DNA from: Polyodon spathula | Taxonomy: Eukaryota; Chordata; Actinopteri; Acipenseriformes; Polyodontidae | NCBI RefSeq assembly: GCF_017654505.1 | Contig: NC_054565.1 | Span: forward strand, 7,049,090 to 7,113,089 | Length of the DNA: 64,000 nt | Reading direction: 5' to 3' | Part shown: piece by piece, positions 44,587 through 55,676 of the stretch | Layout of the letters: every line of letters starts with the position of its first letter | Numbering within the stretch: the first letter of the stretch is position 1 | Made by a program: the position numbers and the translations under genes | Notes under the pieces: generated by a model | What the model was told of the DNA's origin: nothing | The model's input: only the letters and a program-made list of their open reading frames with translations | The model's database searches: none

Positions 44587-45522
44587 GCAAAAAAAACAAT
44601 GAGAAAGGAGGGAATAAATTCATGTAACAGTTAACAATGAAGAAATAAAATACGTTTTTTTTTTTAATTTAAAAAAAAAAAAACACAAGAGCAAGGTGTA
44701 CAAACAGATTTTTTTCCCCCCATTCCCAGCAGCACTTGCGACTGGCCCCTCAGGACCCCCCACCTCTTCCTCAGCGCGGCCCCCAGGTCCCCTACGAGGT
44801 CGCGGTGTGGCCCCGTGTCCACAGAGTTCCAGTTCCACGACACCGGGGAGCCCCAGTTAGTGAAGCCCTCGTGGTGCTTCGTGGTCAGAACCACGTACCT
44901 GCCACACGACACAAACCGGTAAGAACTTCTATACGGTCCACACAACCCGCTTGCAAATACTGCTATCTACACTGCAAGGACGGGCATAAGACTCCTACTG
45001 CACAGCACCTTCACCCATGCCAGGATTTACTAGGAGCTTGATTAGCCCCAGCCTATAGATAACAAGCTCAGGTGTGTTCAAAACTGCAGCGAACCAGGAA
45101 TGGATCAAACTGCTAGGCAATGGGAGTCTTTCTTGCACGGACTGATTGATTTGAAAGACACACACACACAGCTTCCCATGCACTCACTTCGCTCCGGCAG
45201 CCTCGAACAGTTCGGTCCAGCGCTCCGGATCGAAAAATTCAGCCCGAAACTGTGGGGCGAAGTCGGGATAGCTGAAGCCCGGCGGGTAGTTCTGCTTCAT
45301 GAACGCGATGCAGGCGGCGTCGTGCTCTCCCTGCCAGTGCCACCAGAACCACTCGCTGCGCAACCCGGGTACCGAAAACACGCCCCAGTGCACGAAGATA
45401 CCGAACTTGGCTCGGTCGAACCAGGCGGGGAGCGGCCTCGAGTCCAGACTGGCCCAGTCCGGAGTGTACCGGGACGTGGCGGCCGAGGACCAGAGGCACA
45501 GCAGTAAGAGCAGAGGCGGCAT
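40438..45522 (-). CDS. FUCA1: Tissue alpha-L-fucosidase, lysosomal (GH29)
   Basis: Lysosomal glycosidase that removes alpha-L-fucose from glycoproteins and glycolipids. Coding exons on minus: 45522-45188, 44898-44764, 44468-44331, 42476-42371, 42074-41874, 41766-41576, 40914-40815, 40578-40438, joining to 448 residues (human 466). The start [11 protein letters not shown] is a typical signal peptide; an upstream in-frame ATG would spoil it. Landmarks: [48 protein letters not shown] with the GH29 nucleophile at Asp212, VVVNDRWG, and [19 protein letters not shown]. The ending [12 protein letters not shown] aligns with human FUCA1 AEFAWTIKL. Position next to HMGCL and GALE supports FUCA1 over FUCA2. 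Intron 3 holds a 45-bp array that touches the exon 4 acceptor; intron 6 holds a 40-bp array. Confidence 0.97.
41036..41475. repeat. 40-bp array in FUCA1 intron 6
   Basis: About ten copies of ATTGTAAAGCACAGAGAGGT plus CTGGTAAAGCACAGGGAAGC. The unit is an expanded form of the dispersed AAAGCATGG family, whose unexpanded copies flank it (41020-41035 and 41430-41540). Antisense frames through it are artefacts. Confidence 0.95.
42488..43858. repeat. 45-bp minisatellite in FUCA1 intron 3
   Basis: About 30 copies of AGCACGATCAGGGCGGACAC plus CAACAGCACCGCGGCCCTTCAAAAG, extremely homogeneous over 42.66-43.44 kb. Because 45 is divisible by three and no unit has a stop, three frames stay open for 280-507 codons; these are repeat artefacts. 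The array starts about 11 bases upstream of the exon 4 acceptor. Confidence 0.97.
44559..44582. repeat. GA microsatellite in FUCA1 intron 2
   Basis: About 12 GA units. Confidence 0.9.
44975..45130. repeat. 150-bp palindromic element (FUCA1 intron 1 copy)
   Basis: Left end ATAAGACTCCTACTGCACAG and right end GGATCAAACTGCTAGGCAAT..GGAGTC are inverted relatives, around a centre GATAACAAGCTCAGGTGTGT in the opposite orientation to the HMGCL intron 7 copy. Confidence 0.75.
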
Positions 45523-45559
45523 TGCCTTCGCCTGAGCGCAGGTCCCTGCAAACACAGAG

Positions 45560-45790
45560 AGAAGACGAAGCAAACCAGAAGGAAACATTGCTCCCGTATT
45601 TAACATAAGAAAAGCGTGTTGGGACTCTGCAATATTCGCAACGTGCCAAGCTGCAGAGTTTCATTTAATAACTGGCCCCGCTTTGCGAGATTCTGACTTA
45701 TTCTGCATCGGGGGGGGGGGTTCTTTTAGCTTCCTGGTCACCCCCCTCCCATGTGATTTACACGTGACCCGCGTTTTAAAGAAGCGCAGC
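45560..45790 (-). promoter_or_regulatory. FUCA1: FUCA1 upstream region with CLEAR-like E-box
   Basis: CACGTG lies at 45761-45766, about 240 bp upstream of the ATG, in the context GTCACGTG on minus. That matches eight bases of the CLEAR element GTCACGTGAC bound by TFEB/TFE3 in lysosomal gene promoters. Function is inferred from motif and position. Confidence 0.5.
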
Positions 45791-45799
45791 AAAGACGAG

Positions 45800-46807
45800 A
45801 TTAAAGAAAACGACATGCTCTAGCTAACCTGACATCTGCAACTGTGTAAGAGCTGAAAACAAGCTTAAAAGAATAATAAAGTCTAACTATAGAAACGATT
45901 ATTTCAGTGAAGTGTTTAGTCATTGAGAGTTCCGTTGCAATGAAAGCAGATGAAACACCGGGGTTGAGAAGCGCTGCCGCATGGGGGCGCTGTGTAATAA
46001 AGCTGATTTTCACCCCTCTCTCCCGGCGTGGATGTCAGCTTGTAGCTAGTCTACAGAAATGACTGTATAATGTTTATTATCTGCTTGCAAATGGTTTACA
46101 AAGAATAATGCACGTCTTGCACATCGGAGGTGGTAAACAGTGCAATAAAAAGCGTCTGATCTTCAGGTGATGTGTGTGTGTGTTTCCAGAGACCAGAGTT
46201 TCATTGCTTTGCCTCTGGTGTTGTGCTGTAGACTCTGCTCCCTCACTGTCCACTTATCCACTACAGGACAGGTGGAGCGTGGCTCTGCCTGGTAAATATT
46301 CTCCGCTAAACAATTCCTAAGAGTCTGACCCCGGCTTGCCTCACAGTTACCACTCACTCCAGTCCTGGGTCCGAGGAGCAGCTGTGCACATTCAGGGGAA
46401 GGAAAGCAGCACGAACACCTTGCTGTGAATGGTTTTATTTTCCAGTGATTGTAGGAGGTGCCTCTGACCCTCCAATGATCACGCTATTTAAACAGTTCAC
46501 ACACTGCCCCTCCCTTACAGCCTGCACAAATAACTCTCCTCTGAGAGCAAGCAAGCACACCCCCAGGGGCAATCAGATCATTTCAATCCTATACCTTAAC
46601 AAGCAGGGGGGGGGGGGGGGGGGGGGAGAGGGTTCTGAGCTCAAACCCAGGGCTAGTGTGTGTGTGTGTGTGTGACCCTGCACTATAACCAGTGTGTGTG
46701 TGTGTGTGTGTGTGTAACCCTGCCCTATAACCAGTGTGCTTGCTTGTGTGTGTGTGTGTGTAACCCTGCCCTATAACCAGTGTGTGTGTGTGACCCTGCG
46801 CTAGAAC

Positions 46808-46845
<38 letters not shown>

Positions 46846-47880
46846 CCCTGCCCTATAACCAGTGTGCTTGCTTGTGTGTGTGTAACCCTGTCCTATAACC
46901 AGTGTGTGTGTGTGTGTGTGACCCTGCGCTAGAACCAGTGTGTGTGTGTGTGTGTAACCCTGCCCTATAACCAGTGTGCTTGCTTGTGTATGTGTAACCC
47001 TGTCCTATAACCAGTGTGCTTGCTTGTGTGTGACCCTGCCCTATAACCAGTGTGCTTGCTTGTGTGTGTGTAACCCTGTCCTATAACCAGTGTGTGTGTG
47101 TGTGACCCTGTGCTAGAACCAGTGTGTGTGTGTGTGTGTGTGTGTAACCCTGCCCTATAACCAGTGTGATTGCTTGTGTGTGTGTGTGTGTGTGTTTCCA
47201 TCACAGTGCAGCATGCAATCACACATTGCCCTCCACTCAGAGAAGCATGCACTCAGAGAGCGCTCTGCAGATATAAAAGAAGGGTTGAACAACGTAGCAA
47301 AGCCATCTATACAGGTGTATAAAACTACAATGAGAAACAAAGCCCTCGTCCTGTGTGAAGAGCGAGCACAGCACCCCGCGGGTCAGCGGGACACGTTGAC
47401 ACAGCTGGATTTCTCTAACATCGCCATGCATTCTGTTTATGAAGTCATGTATCTCCTCTTATGAAAGGTTACCAGGGTAAATTTCTCGCTCCTCCTGCAG
47501 TTTTCTTATGCATTTCCTCACTGTGGTTTATAATGTTCTGAATTGCTTTGCCAGACCACTTTGCCCTTTGCAATGCTTGCTTGCGCTGCACCATGCTTTC
47601 ACTGTGCTTCATCGCTTCACTGTGCTTCTCCTGCGAGAAGCTGATAAGGGTCTTAGAAAAGGATGAGCTGAATGCACTGAGATGTGTAACAGACAGTGCT
47701 AGACCACTGCATTTATATATATATATTTATACACACACACACACACACACACACTGTACATTGCTGTGTCGTGATCTTCCGTCATTCAAACACAAAGTCC
47801 CTTCTCTTCTGTTCAGAGTCTGGTACCAATTGGTTTCCCTTTTTGTTTCCTTTCCAAATACTAAAGTAAAAAATCAATAA
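45800..47880. other. Intergenic region between FUCA1 and ZBTB8A
   Basis: No gene recognised. It contains a G run (46604-46626), a GT-based composite minisatellite (46656-47194), an AT/CA microsatellite (47716-47753) and a reverse-oriented AAAGCATGG-family fragment (about 47545-47620). Confidence 0.65.
46604..47194. repeat. Composite GT minisatellite
   Basis: A G run is followed by about 13 units of variable (GT)n joined by ACCCTGCCCTATAACCAGTG, some with an extra CTTGCTT. Unit length varies with the GT number. Confidence 0.95.
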
Positions 47881-47961
47881 ATACAATTTAATTCAAATTA
47901 AATACGACAATAAAAAAATCAGTCTTTCAGCAGTTGCTCCTCCCCGCAGGCAGGGGGCGCT

Positions 47962-50446
47962 CTACCCGATGACAGGCTTCACTTCCTTCCTGTCCATCTC
48001 CTCGTCGCTGTCCTCCACTTCCTGGATGATAAGGTCTGCCCCCGAGTCCTCGGCCAGCTCGTCCTCGTCGGTCATTGGCCAGGACAGGCCCTCATTATCC
48101 TCGAAGTAGGGCTGGGCTGCACTGTGATTGGCCGAGCCGGCGGTGTCGTCCCCCGTCTCCAGCAGACAGTCGTTGCAGAGCCGGTAGCGGCGCGTCCCCT
48201 CGCACACCACCCTGCCACTCAGCTCCGTCACATGACGCTTACACTTCCTGCAGATGAGCTTCCGAGCCTGGTGGATCTGAGAGGGGTTCAGAGCCCTGTT
48301 AGAACTGCTGCAGCTAGCCCTGTCTGGTGGATCTGAGAGGGGTTCAGAGCCCTGTTAGAACTGCTGCAGCTAGCCCTGTCTGGTGGATCTGAGAGGGGTT
48401 CAGAGCCCTGTTAGAATTGCTGCAGCTAGCCCTGTCTGGTGGATCTGAGAGGGGTTCAGAGCCCTGTTAGCTGCCCTGTCTGGTGGATCTGAGAGGGGTT
48501 CAGAGCCCTGTTAGAATTGCTGCAGCTAGCCCTGTCTGGTGGATCTGAGAGGGGTTGAGCTGTTAGAATTGCTGCAGCTAGCCCTGTCTGGTGGATCCCT
48601 GTTAGAATTGCTGCAGCTAGCCCTGTCTGGTGGATCTGAGAGGGGTTCAGAGCCCTGTTAGAATTGCTGCAGCTAGCCCTGTCTGGTGGATCTGAGAGGG
48701 GTTCAGAGCCCTGTTAGAATTGCTGCAGCTAGCCCTGTCTGGTGGAAGAGGGGTTCAGAGCCCTGTTAGAACTGCTGCAGCTAGCCCTGTCTGGTGGATC
48801 TGAGAGGGGTTCAGAGCCCTGTTAGAACTGCTGCAGCTAGCCCTGTCTGGTGGATCTGAGAGGGGTTCAGAGCCCTGTTAGAACTGCTGCAGCTAGCCCT
48901 GTCTGGTGGATCTGAGAGGGGTTCAGAGCCCTGTTAGAACTGCTGCAGCTAGCCCTGTCTGGTGGATCTGAGAGGGGTTCAGAGCCCTGTTAGAACTGCT
49001 GCAGCTAGCCCTGTCTGGTGGATCTGAGAGGGGTTCAGAGCCCTGTTAGAACTGCTGCAGCTAGCCCTGTCTGGTGGATCTGAGAGGGGTTCAGAGCCCT
49101 GTTAGAATTGCTGCAGCTAGCCCTGTCTGGTGGATCTGAGAGGGGTTCAGAGCCCTGTTAGAATTGCTGCAGCTAGCCCTGTCTGGTGGATCTGAGAGGG
49201 GTTCAGAGCCCTGTTAGAACTGCTGCAGCTAGCCCTGTCTGGTGGATCTGAGAGGGGTTGCAGAGCCCTGTCTGGTGGATCTGAGAGGGGTTCAGAGCCC
49301 TGCTGCAGCTAGCCCTGTCTGGTGGCTAGCTGAGAGGGGTTCAGAGCCCTGTTAGAATTGCTGCAGCTAGCCCTGTCTGGTGGAGCTGAGAGGGGTGTGT
49401 CTAGAGAGTGCCCTGTTAGAACTGCTGCAGCTAGCCCTGTCTGGTGGATCTGAGAGGGGTTCAGAGCCCTGTTAGAATTGCTGCAGCTAGCCCTGTCTGG
49501 TGGATCTGAGAGGGGTTCAGAGCCCTGTTAGAATTGCTGCAGCTAGCCCTGTCTGGTGGATCTGAGAGGGGTTCAGAGCCCTGTTAGAATTGCTGCAGCT
49601 AGCCCTGTCTGGTGGATCTGAGAGGGGTTCAGAGCCCTGTTAGAATTGCTGCAGCTAGCCCTGTTACTAGTGCTGGTTCTGTCATTACTGCTTGCCACAG
49701 CTGCACTGTCTGCTACACTCTTGTCAATTGATAAATCACGTTATCTTTTAAATCTCTCTCTCGTAGACTGACACTCTCTAGAGTCTTATATCCACGCACT
49801 CCAAGAACACTAAAGGTCTGTGTGCGTGCTCCACTGCTTCTCAAACCTGCATTTCAGATACACAGACTGTCACAGTGACACACACACACACACAGTGACA
49901 CACACAGACATAGTGGCAGACACACACACACACACAGAGGCAGACCCACACACACACAGTTAGAGGCACAGGCCCTGTCAGACTCACAGTCTGGAAGTGG
50001 CTCCTCAGGTGCTCCAGTCGGGTGAATCTCTTGCCGCAGGCTTCGCAGGGGTAGGGTCTCTCCCCGGTGTGGCAGCGCAGGTGTCTCTTCAGATCTGCCT
50101 TCCTCTTCACCGTGTGCGTGCAGAACGGGCACTTGAACCGCATGGACGGGCACTCGTCTGAGAGGATAGAGAGGAGCGGGCGTGACTGCACTGAGGGCAG
50201 CCTCTACACAGTCTCAGCACGACAAATAAAACAAGGCAGTGAATTCACTGTACAGTACAGGGCTGGCAATAAGACTCCCATTGCTTAGCAGTTTGATCCA
50301 GTCTTGGTTTCACTGTGGGTTTAGTAAGACACACCTGAGCTTCTTACCCATCAAGCTAATGAAGCATGCAGTCGTAAAACTGCAATGAACGAAACTACTG
50401 GGCAACAGGAGTCTCACTACCACCCCTGTAACAGCTCGCTCTCTCG

Positions 50447-50491
<45 letters not shown>

Positions 50492-52665
50492 TTGGTTGAA
50501 CAGCCCCACCACCCCCACAATGGTGGGTAGGGTAGCGTACAGCTCGTCTGCTTTATCAGCCTTGGGCTTGCAGGAGGGGGAGGGGGAGGGGGCCCCCTTG
50601 TCGTCTGGAGGTGAAGGTGAGGCAGGGGTCCAGCCTTTCCTTTTCCGCCCTGCCGTACCCCCCCCACTTCCCTCCGAGCCAGGACTGAACCGGAGGACCT
50701 CGGCGTCACCCTCAACCCCCCCCAGAGAGGTGTGCATGGGCTGCCTGCTGGGGCGGGGGTTCCCTGGCCTGAACTCCAGCCCGTCCTGGGGCAGGGGGTG
50801 CTTGGAGGGGGGCGGGGGGTCCTGCTGGGCGCTGCTGCCGTTCTGAACGCGCCAGGAGGAGGCGGTGGCGGTGGAGCAGGAGAAGGAGGGGTGCGGCGCC
50901 CCCGTGTGGCCGGGGGACTGCTGGAGCTGCACGGGGTAGCGCTGCTCCTGCTCCCCCCCCTCCTCCTTCTCGTCCTTGGCGCTGATGTCCAGCGAGGAGC
51001 GGATGAAGCTCTTGCAGTATCCAATGACATCGGTCATCTGCAGGTAGCTGGCGGCGCTCATGACCTCGATGACGTTGTCGCTGCACAGCTCCAGCCTGCC
51101 CGAGTACACGAAGTCCAGGATGACAGAGAAGGTCTCCGGGGAGAAGACCTCGAAGGACGCGCTGACGGGCTGGGCCCCGCCACCGGCCCCGCCCTGGGCC
51201 CCGTGGGACAGCAGCATGCGGAAGTAGCCGCTGCTGGCGAACAGCACGTTCCGGTGAGCCTGGAACAGCCGCCCCTCCACCAGCACGCTGCAGTCACAGA
51301 ACAGACCCTGCCGGCGCTGCTGGTCCAGCTGCTTCAGGAGCCGACTCTGGTGGGATGAGGAGATCTCCGAGGGGGAGGAGCTGCTGCAGGGACCACGCTG
51401 TCGACTGGGGGGGGAGAGAGCGGGACAGGCAGGGAGATTTTACTGCACTGTTACTTTATACTGACATATACAAAGAGACGCCCCAACCAGAACACTCTCC
51501 CAGAACCCTGAACTGACACGCACAGGATTCAGAACATCAGAGTCTCCGCCCACACGGGGCTGTGCTGCGAGCGCCTCGGCGTCCGCTGTGATTGGCTGCT
51601 GGAGCCGTCAGTCAGAAGGCATTATAAAAGCCATCTACATAGGATTTGGGATCAGCAACACCCGACCCGCAGCTGCAGAGTCGGGCTCCGGGGAACAGAA
51701 ACCTAGAGTCCTCCTCGGCAAAAAACACAGCGTATTCACAGGACTGCCGTGGCAGCGAAGCAAGGCTCTTCTCCTGCCTGCATTATATGCGCGCACAAGC
51801 CAAAATAAAATATATACATATCGAAAAAAGACTGAAGACTGTTTTTTTATGTTGCAAATTTATCTCAATAAAAAATAGCATATCCACATGTTTTTTTAAT
51901 GTTATTATGACCGACTGCCCGCAGTATTCGCGTTTCGGTTTTGTTTGGTTGCTTAGTTTTGAGAGGAAGGCACAGGCAGCGGCCCCCGACGTTTAGCACC
52001 AATGCAGCGCCCGTCTGCTCCCCCCGTGAAACCAAATCGAGAAACGACAGCAAAACACACACACACATTTACAAACCCGTGCAAAAAAATACATGCAAAT
52101 ACAAAGCGCTTATCAACGAGAAGACAGCGCGCCATCAAGCGCTCCACGTCAGCGAGTTTCCATAACGTTGCAGCGCGCCTGGATCGCACGCACAGCTTAA
52201 GGCATGTTTTAAGCAGACGTCATTGTTTAGCAAGGCGGGCGGTGCCCGTGGGTCTGAGCAAGACTGAACCATCGCCCGCTTAACGTGCATCAAATCGGGG
52301 GAAAATATAGGAACAGAAATAAAACCACACGCTGAATAATCCCAATAACCCCCAGCCCTGCCCCTGCACTACAGCGAGGTCTCAGATCACCCGCTCCACC
52401 CTCCGTAGCTAAAATTAAACTCGCCCCGGTTCTTTGGGTGCGGCGCCTGCCCTGGTTTCACGACCAGCGGCAGACGCACAGGCTGTCTGCGGCGCTCGCT
52501 GCTCGCAGCTCAGGCGCTCATGATCAGCCAGACCCGCTGACGCCCTCCACCCTCCCCACCCTCCCTGTGCTACACTACGCCTCAGCAGACCACACCAACC
52601 GGTACTCACCGCAGCCCGTGATCGGCCGGCGAGCCCTTCCCTCGCATCTCTGCCTGCATGTCCAT
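47962..52665 (-). CDS. ZBTB8A: Zinc finger and BTB domain protein 8A
   Basis: Nuclear BTB/C2H2 zinc-finger transcription factor. Coding exons on minus: 52665-52610, 51404-50491, 50157-49988, 48276-47962, joining in phase to 484 residues (human 441). The BTB domain (about residues 40-150) reads [32 protein letters not shown] and [17 protein letters not shown]. Two C2H2 fingers start at Cys333 and Cys361; the last ligand of finger 2, His382, is encoded in exon 4. The tail [14 protein letters not shown]...[12 protein letters not shown] is the ZBTB8A signature. Where human starts MEISS, this sequence reads SEISS with no ATG, so I placed the start in an upstream exon at MDMQAEMRG; that first exon is the least certain part. 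Intron 3 is almost wholly a 56-bp array copying the exon 4 acceptor. Confidence 0.92.
48270..49672 (-). repeat. 56-bp minisatellite copying the ZBTB8A exon 4 acceptor
   Basis: About 25 copies of a 56-bp unit. On minus each contains CTGAACCCCTCTCAG/ATCCACCAG, identical to the real acceptor and first three codons (Ile-His-Gln) of exon 4, then ACAGGGCTAGCTGCAGCAGT. The real exon continues GCTCGGAAG after the CAG. A few units are truncated or rearranged (about 48540-48600 and 49255-49420). Confidence 0.96.
50262..50417. repeat. 150-bp palindromic element (ZBTB8A intron 2 copy)
   Basis: Left end GGCAATAAGACTCCCATTGC and right end GGGCAACAGGAGTCTCACTA are inverted, with the family centre AAGACACACCTGAGCTTCTTACC. 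Confidence 0.8.
50438..50488. repeat. CT microsatellite abutting the ZBTB8A exon 2 donor
   Basis: CT run on plus (GA on minus) immediately after the donor GTGAGAGAG at 50490, making the donor's intronic bases part of the microsatellite. Confidence 0.9.
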
Positions 52666-52900
52666 GTTCGTGCGCTCCTCCCCGGTGCAGCGTGGAGAGG
52701 GTCTTCTTGCGCTTCAGTTCCTGCTCAGCCCTAAAGAGTGGAACCCGTTTGTCGGACAAAGAGAATCTCCGTGACGTGGGTGTTCCACAGGGCGCTCTAG
52801 GGCTTGAGAGCCATTTAAAGGGCCAGCGCCACCCACTTACCCGGCCAGCCCCTCGCCGCCTCAGCATTGAAAACGCGCCGGGAATCGTTGAGATATTTAC
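52611..52900 (-). promoter_or_regulatory. ZBTB8A: ZBTB8A first exon and probable promoter
   Basis: GC-rich DNA upstream of the proposed ATG at 52665. A donor (CTGCG/GTGAGTACC at 52610-52609) closes the exon. No TATA box seen. The promoter call rests on position and base composition. Confidence 0.4.
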
Positions 52901-53447
52901 CCCTTTATTTATATATTTGCCCGTTTATTTAGGACAGAAGCTCGTTCGAATAGGAAAGTTACTTTTAAGTTTGGGTAAAGCTGTAACCATACAAAATAAA
53001 TAAAAACACTGAGTGAGGTGTCGGCAGTCTTGCGAGTTAAAGGCGATAACGGGTTTTATTTTTATTTTTTTTTAAAGGTGTTAAATTACAAACATTTGGT
53101 ATTTCCCTTTAATTCTCGTCTTACCCCGCTTTGTTTTAGTGTTTTTGGTAAACGGTATTTTTGAACTGTGCATATTAGTGTTATTTTCACAATGCATTAC
53201 CAGTACACCCGCTACTGTTCAGTAAACCAACCGCAAATATCAGTTACAATGAAAGGGCATTTTAAAGTTCAAATAAAGACACACATAACGTCACGAAACA
53301 GAAATTATTATTAGTTCATGTCCTTGCTGTGTTGCTTGTATGAACCCCTCATTATAAACGGTTCGGTTTTCTCAAGTCGTTCTGCGGTCCCTCCGTTTCC
53401 AGTGACGTCACTGTGAGATGAAACGGACAGCCCCCGCCTGTCCTCTC

Positions 53448-54539
53448 CGTGACCCGGGCTGATGAAGCGGGTGTGTCCTCTCCGTGACCCGGGCTGATGA
53501 AGCGGGTGTGTCCTCTCCGTGACCCGGGCTGATGGAGCGGGTGTGTCCTCTCCGTGACCCGGGCTGATGGAGCGGGTGTGTCCTCTCCGTGACCCGGGCT
53601 GATGAAGCGGGTGTGTCCTCTCCGTGACCCGGGCTGATGAAGCGGGTGTGTCCTCTCCGTGACCCGGGCTGATGAAGCGGGTGTGTCCTCTCCGTGACCC
53701 GGGCTGATGGCGGGTGTGTCCTCTCCGTGACCCGGGCTGATGGTGTGTCCTCTCCGTGACCCGGGCTGATGGAGCGGGTGTGTCCTCTCCGTGACCCGGG
53801 CTGATGGAGCGGGTGTGTCCTCTCCGTGACCCGGGCTGATGGAGCGGGTGTGTCCTCTCCGTGACCCGCGGGTGTGTCCTCTCCGTGACCCGGGCTGATG
53901 GAGCGGGTGTGTCCTCTCCGTGACCCGGGCTGATGGAGCGGGTGTGTCCTCTCCGTGACCCGGGCTGATGGAGCGGGTGTGTCCTCTCCGTGACCCGGGC
54001 TGATGGAGCGGGTGTGTCCTCTCCGTGACCCGGGCTGATGGAGCGGGTGTGTCCTCTCCGTGACCCGGGCTGATGGAGCGGGTGTGTCCTCTCCGTGACC
54101 CGGGCTGATGGAGCGGGTGTGTCCTCTCCGTGACCCGGGCTGATGGAGCGGGTGTGTCCTCTCCGTGACCCGGGCTGATGGAGCGGGTGTGTCCTCTCCG
54201 TGACCCGGGCTGATGGAGCGGGTGTGTCCTCTCCGTGACCCGCGGGAGCGGGTGTGTCCTCTCCGTGACCCGGGCTGATGGAGCGGGTGTGTCCTCTCCG
54301 TGACCCGGGCTGATGGAGCGGGTGTGTCCTCTCCGTGACCCGGGCTGATGAAGCGGGTGTGTCCTCTCCGTGACCCGGGCTGATGGAGCGGGTGTGTCCT
54401 CTCCGTGACCCGGGCTGATGAAGCGGGTGTGTCCTCTCCGTGACCCGGGCTGATGAAGCGGGTGTGTCCTCTCCGTGACCCGGGCTGATGGAGCGGGTGT
54501 GTCCTCTCTGTGACCCGGGCTGATGAAGCGGGTGTGTCT
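53448..54539. repeat. 36-bp GC-rich minisatellite between ZBTB8A and ZBTB8B
   Basis: About 30 copies of GGGCTGATGGAGCGGGTGTG plus TCCTCTCCGTGACCCG. GGAGCGG and GAAGCGG variants alternate in blocks, a few units lack 3-16 bases, and every unit carries several CpGs. Because 36 is divisible by three, open frames of over 400 codons run through on minus; the repeats of RVTERTHPLHQPGS are not a recognised protein. Confidence 0.97.
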
Positions 54540-54836
54540 CATTGTCCTCTGTGTAGATATCAATGCATAGAATGGGCGTTCTTCTCATTAACAGAGGGAC
54601 TGGGACCAGTTGTGTCTCTTATTAAATTATTGCCAGTACAAACTCTACTGCCAGTGCGAGTGCCTAATAAAGCCTGCTGCCAGCAGCTTACCGACCCCGC
54701 ATGGTCTCCACACAGAGACAAGTCTCACCCCTTGTCTGGTTGTTTTTCATATTAACAAACACAACAGTTTCCAGGTTAGAAAGCAATAAATACAATGTTG
54801 TGTTGTTCAGGGTAATAGCACACAGACTTCATTATT

Positions 54837-54837
<1 letters not shown>

Positions 54838-54878
<41 letters not shown>

Positions 54879-54879
54879 T
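54838..54879. repeat. AAT trinucleotide microsatellite
   Basis: About 14 AAT units just beyond the ZBTB8B poly(A) signal. Confidence 0.95.
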
Positions 54880-54911
54880 CACAAACTTGTTGGTTTTAGC
54901 AAGGTACTGTA

Positions 54912-54917
54912 TTTATT
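54912..54917 (-). terminator. Candidate ZBTB8B poly(A) signal
   Basis: TTTATT on plus (AATAAA on minus), about 760 nt after the ZBTB8B stop codon. Confidence 0.55.
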
Positions 54918-55676
54918 GCAAAGTGCAAAACCAATTGCTCCAGACAAACAAACACACAGGAAATTCACAAAATGACTCTTTTCAATACATCCTGTATATA
55001 CATATAACACTGTGCCTCTCTGTGCTCGGCTAGTCTACAGGAGCCTGGCTGCACACACGAGACCTACACGTGAACAATGCACCAGAACCAGAACCAGAAC
55101 CAGAACAAAGTATACAGAATAACCAGGATCACTGTCAATCAGCAGAAATACTGTTCACATGGTACTGCACTTTCACAAACATGTTGCACTGTTACTGATC
55201 TTCCTAGAATGGCTGTTCTCTCAACTGAAAACCAAACCAATGCAGCGATGGCTTGCACCCTAAAAGAAAAGTTTGAACATGTTTTGTTTCTTCATTTTTT
55301 TCCCCCAATATTTTGGTGCCGCAAGCCTGCCCCCCTTTCTCTTAGGGGGTGAGGGAGGGAGGGAGCAGTTCAGTCTCCGTGCCTCAAGAAGCTGGATCTC
55401 GTAGTTTTGGGGTTGGGGAACAGAACTGTTGCATCGTGTCCTGCTTTTTCACATACTAACAGGGTTTTATTTTTTGTAACCTCTTTTTATTATTAGGGTT
55501 GGGACTGAACAGACCGTTTTTCAGAGATTGCTCTTATATTTGGAGCTGAGGCGCGTCAGTCCTGTTCTAATGGTTCATATGGCACAGTTGTGTAGCTGAA
55601 TGTCAGCAACGTCATGAAGGACTAGTCAGACTCAGAGAGACGTTCTGTTCAATGCGCCGCTCCCCGCCTCACTCTC

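Noticed and set aside
45184..45606. Upstream in-frame starts for FUCA1 (45606 or near 45588)
   Set aside because: They put about 22-28 non-hydrophobic residues before an excellent signal peptide; the ATG at 45522 fits a lysosomal enzyme.
53311..54588. Open frames of over 400 codons on minus with HPLHQPGSRRGH repeats
   Set aside because: A 36-bp intergenic minisatellite, also a multiple of three, open in several frames and without any recognisable protein.
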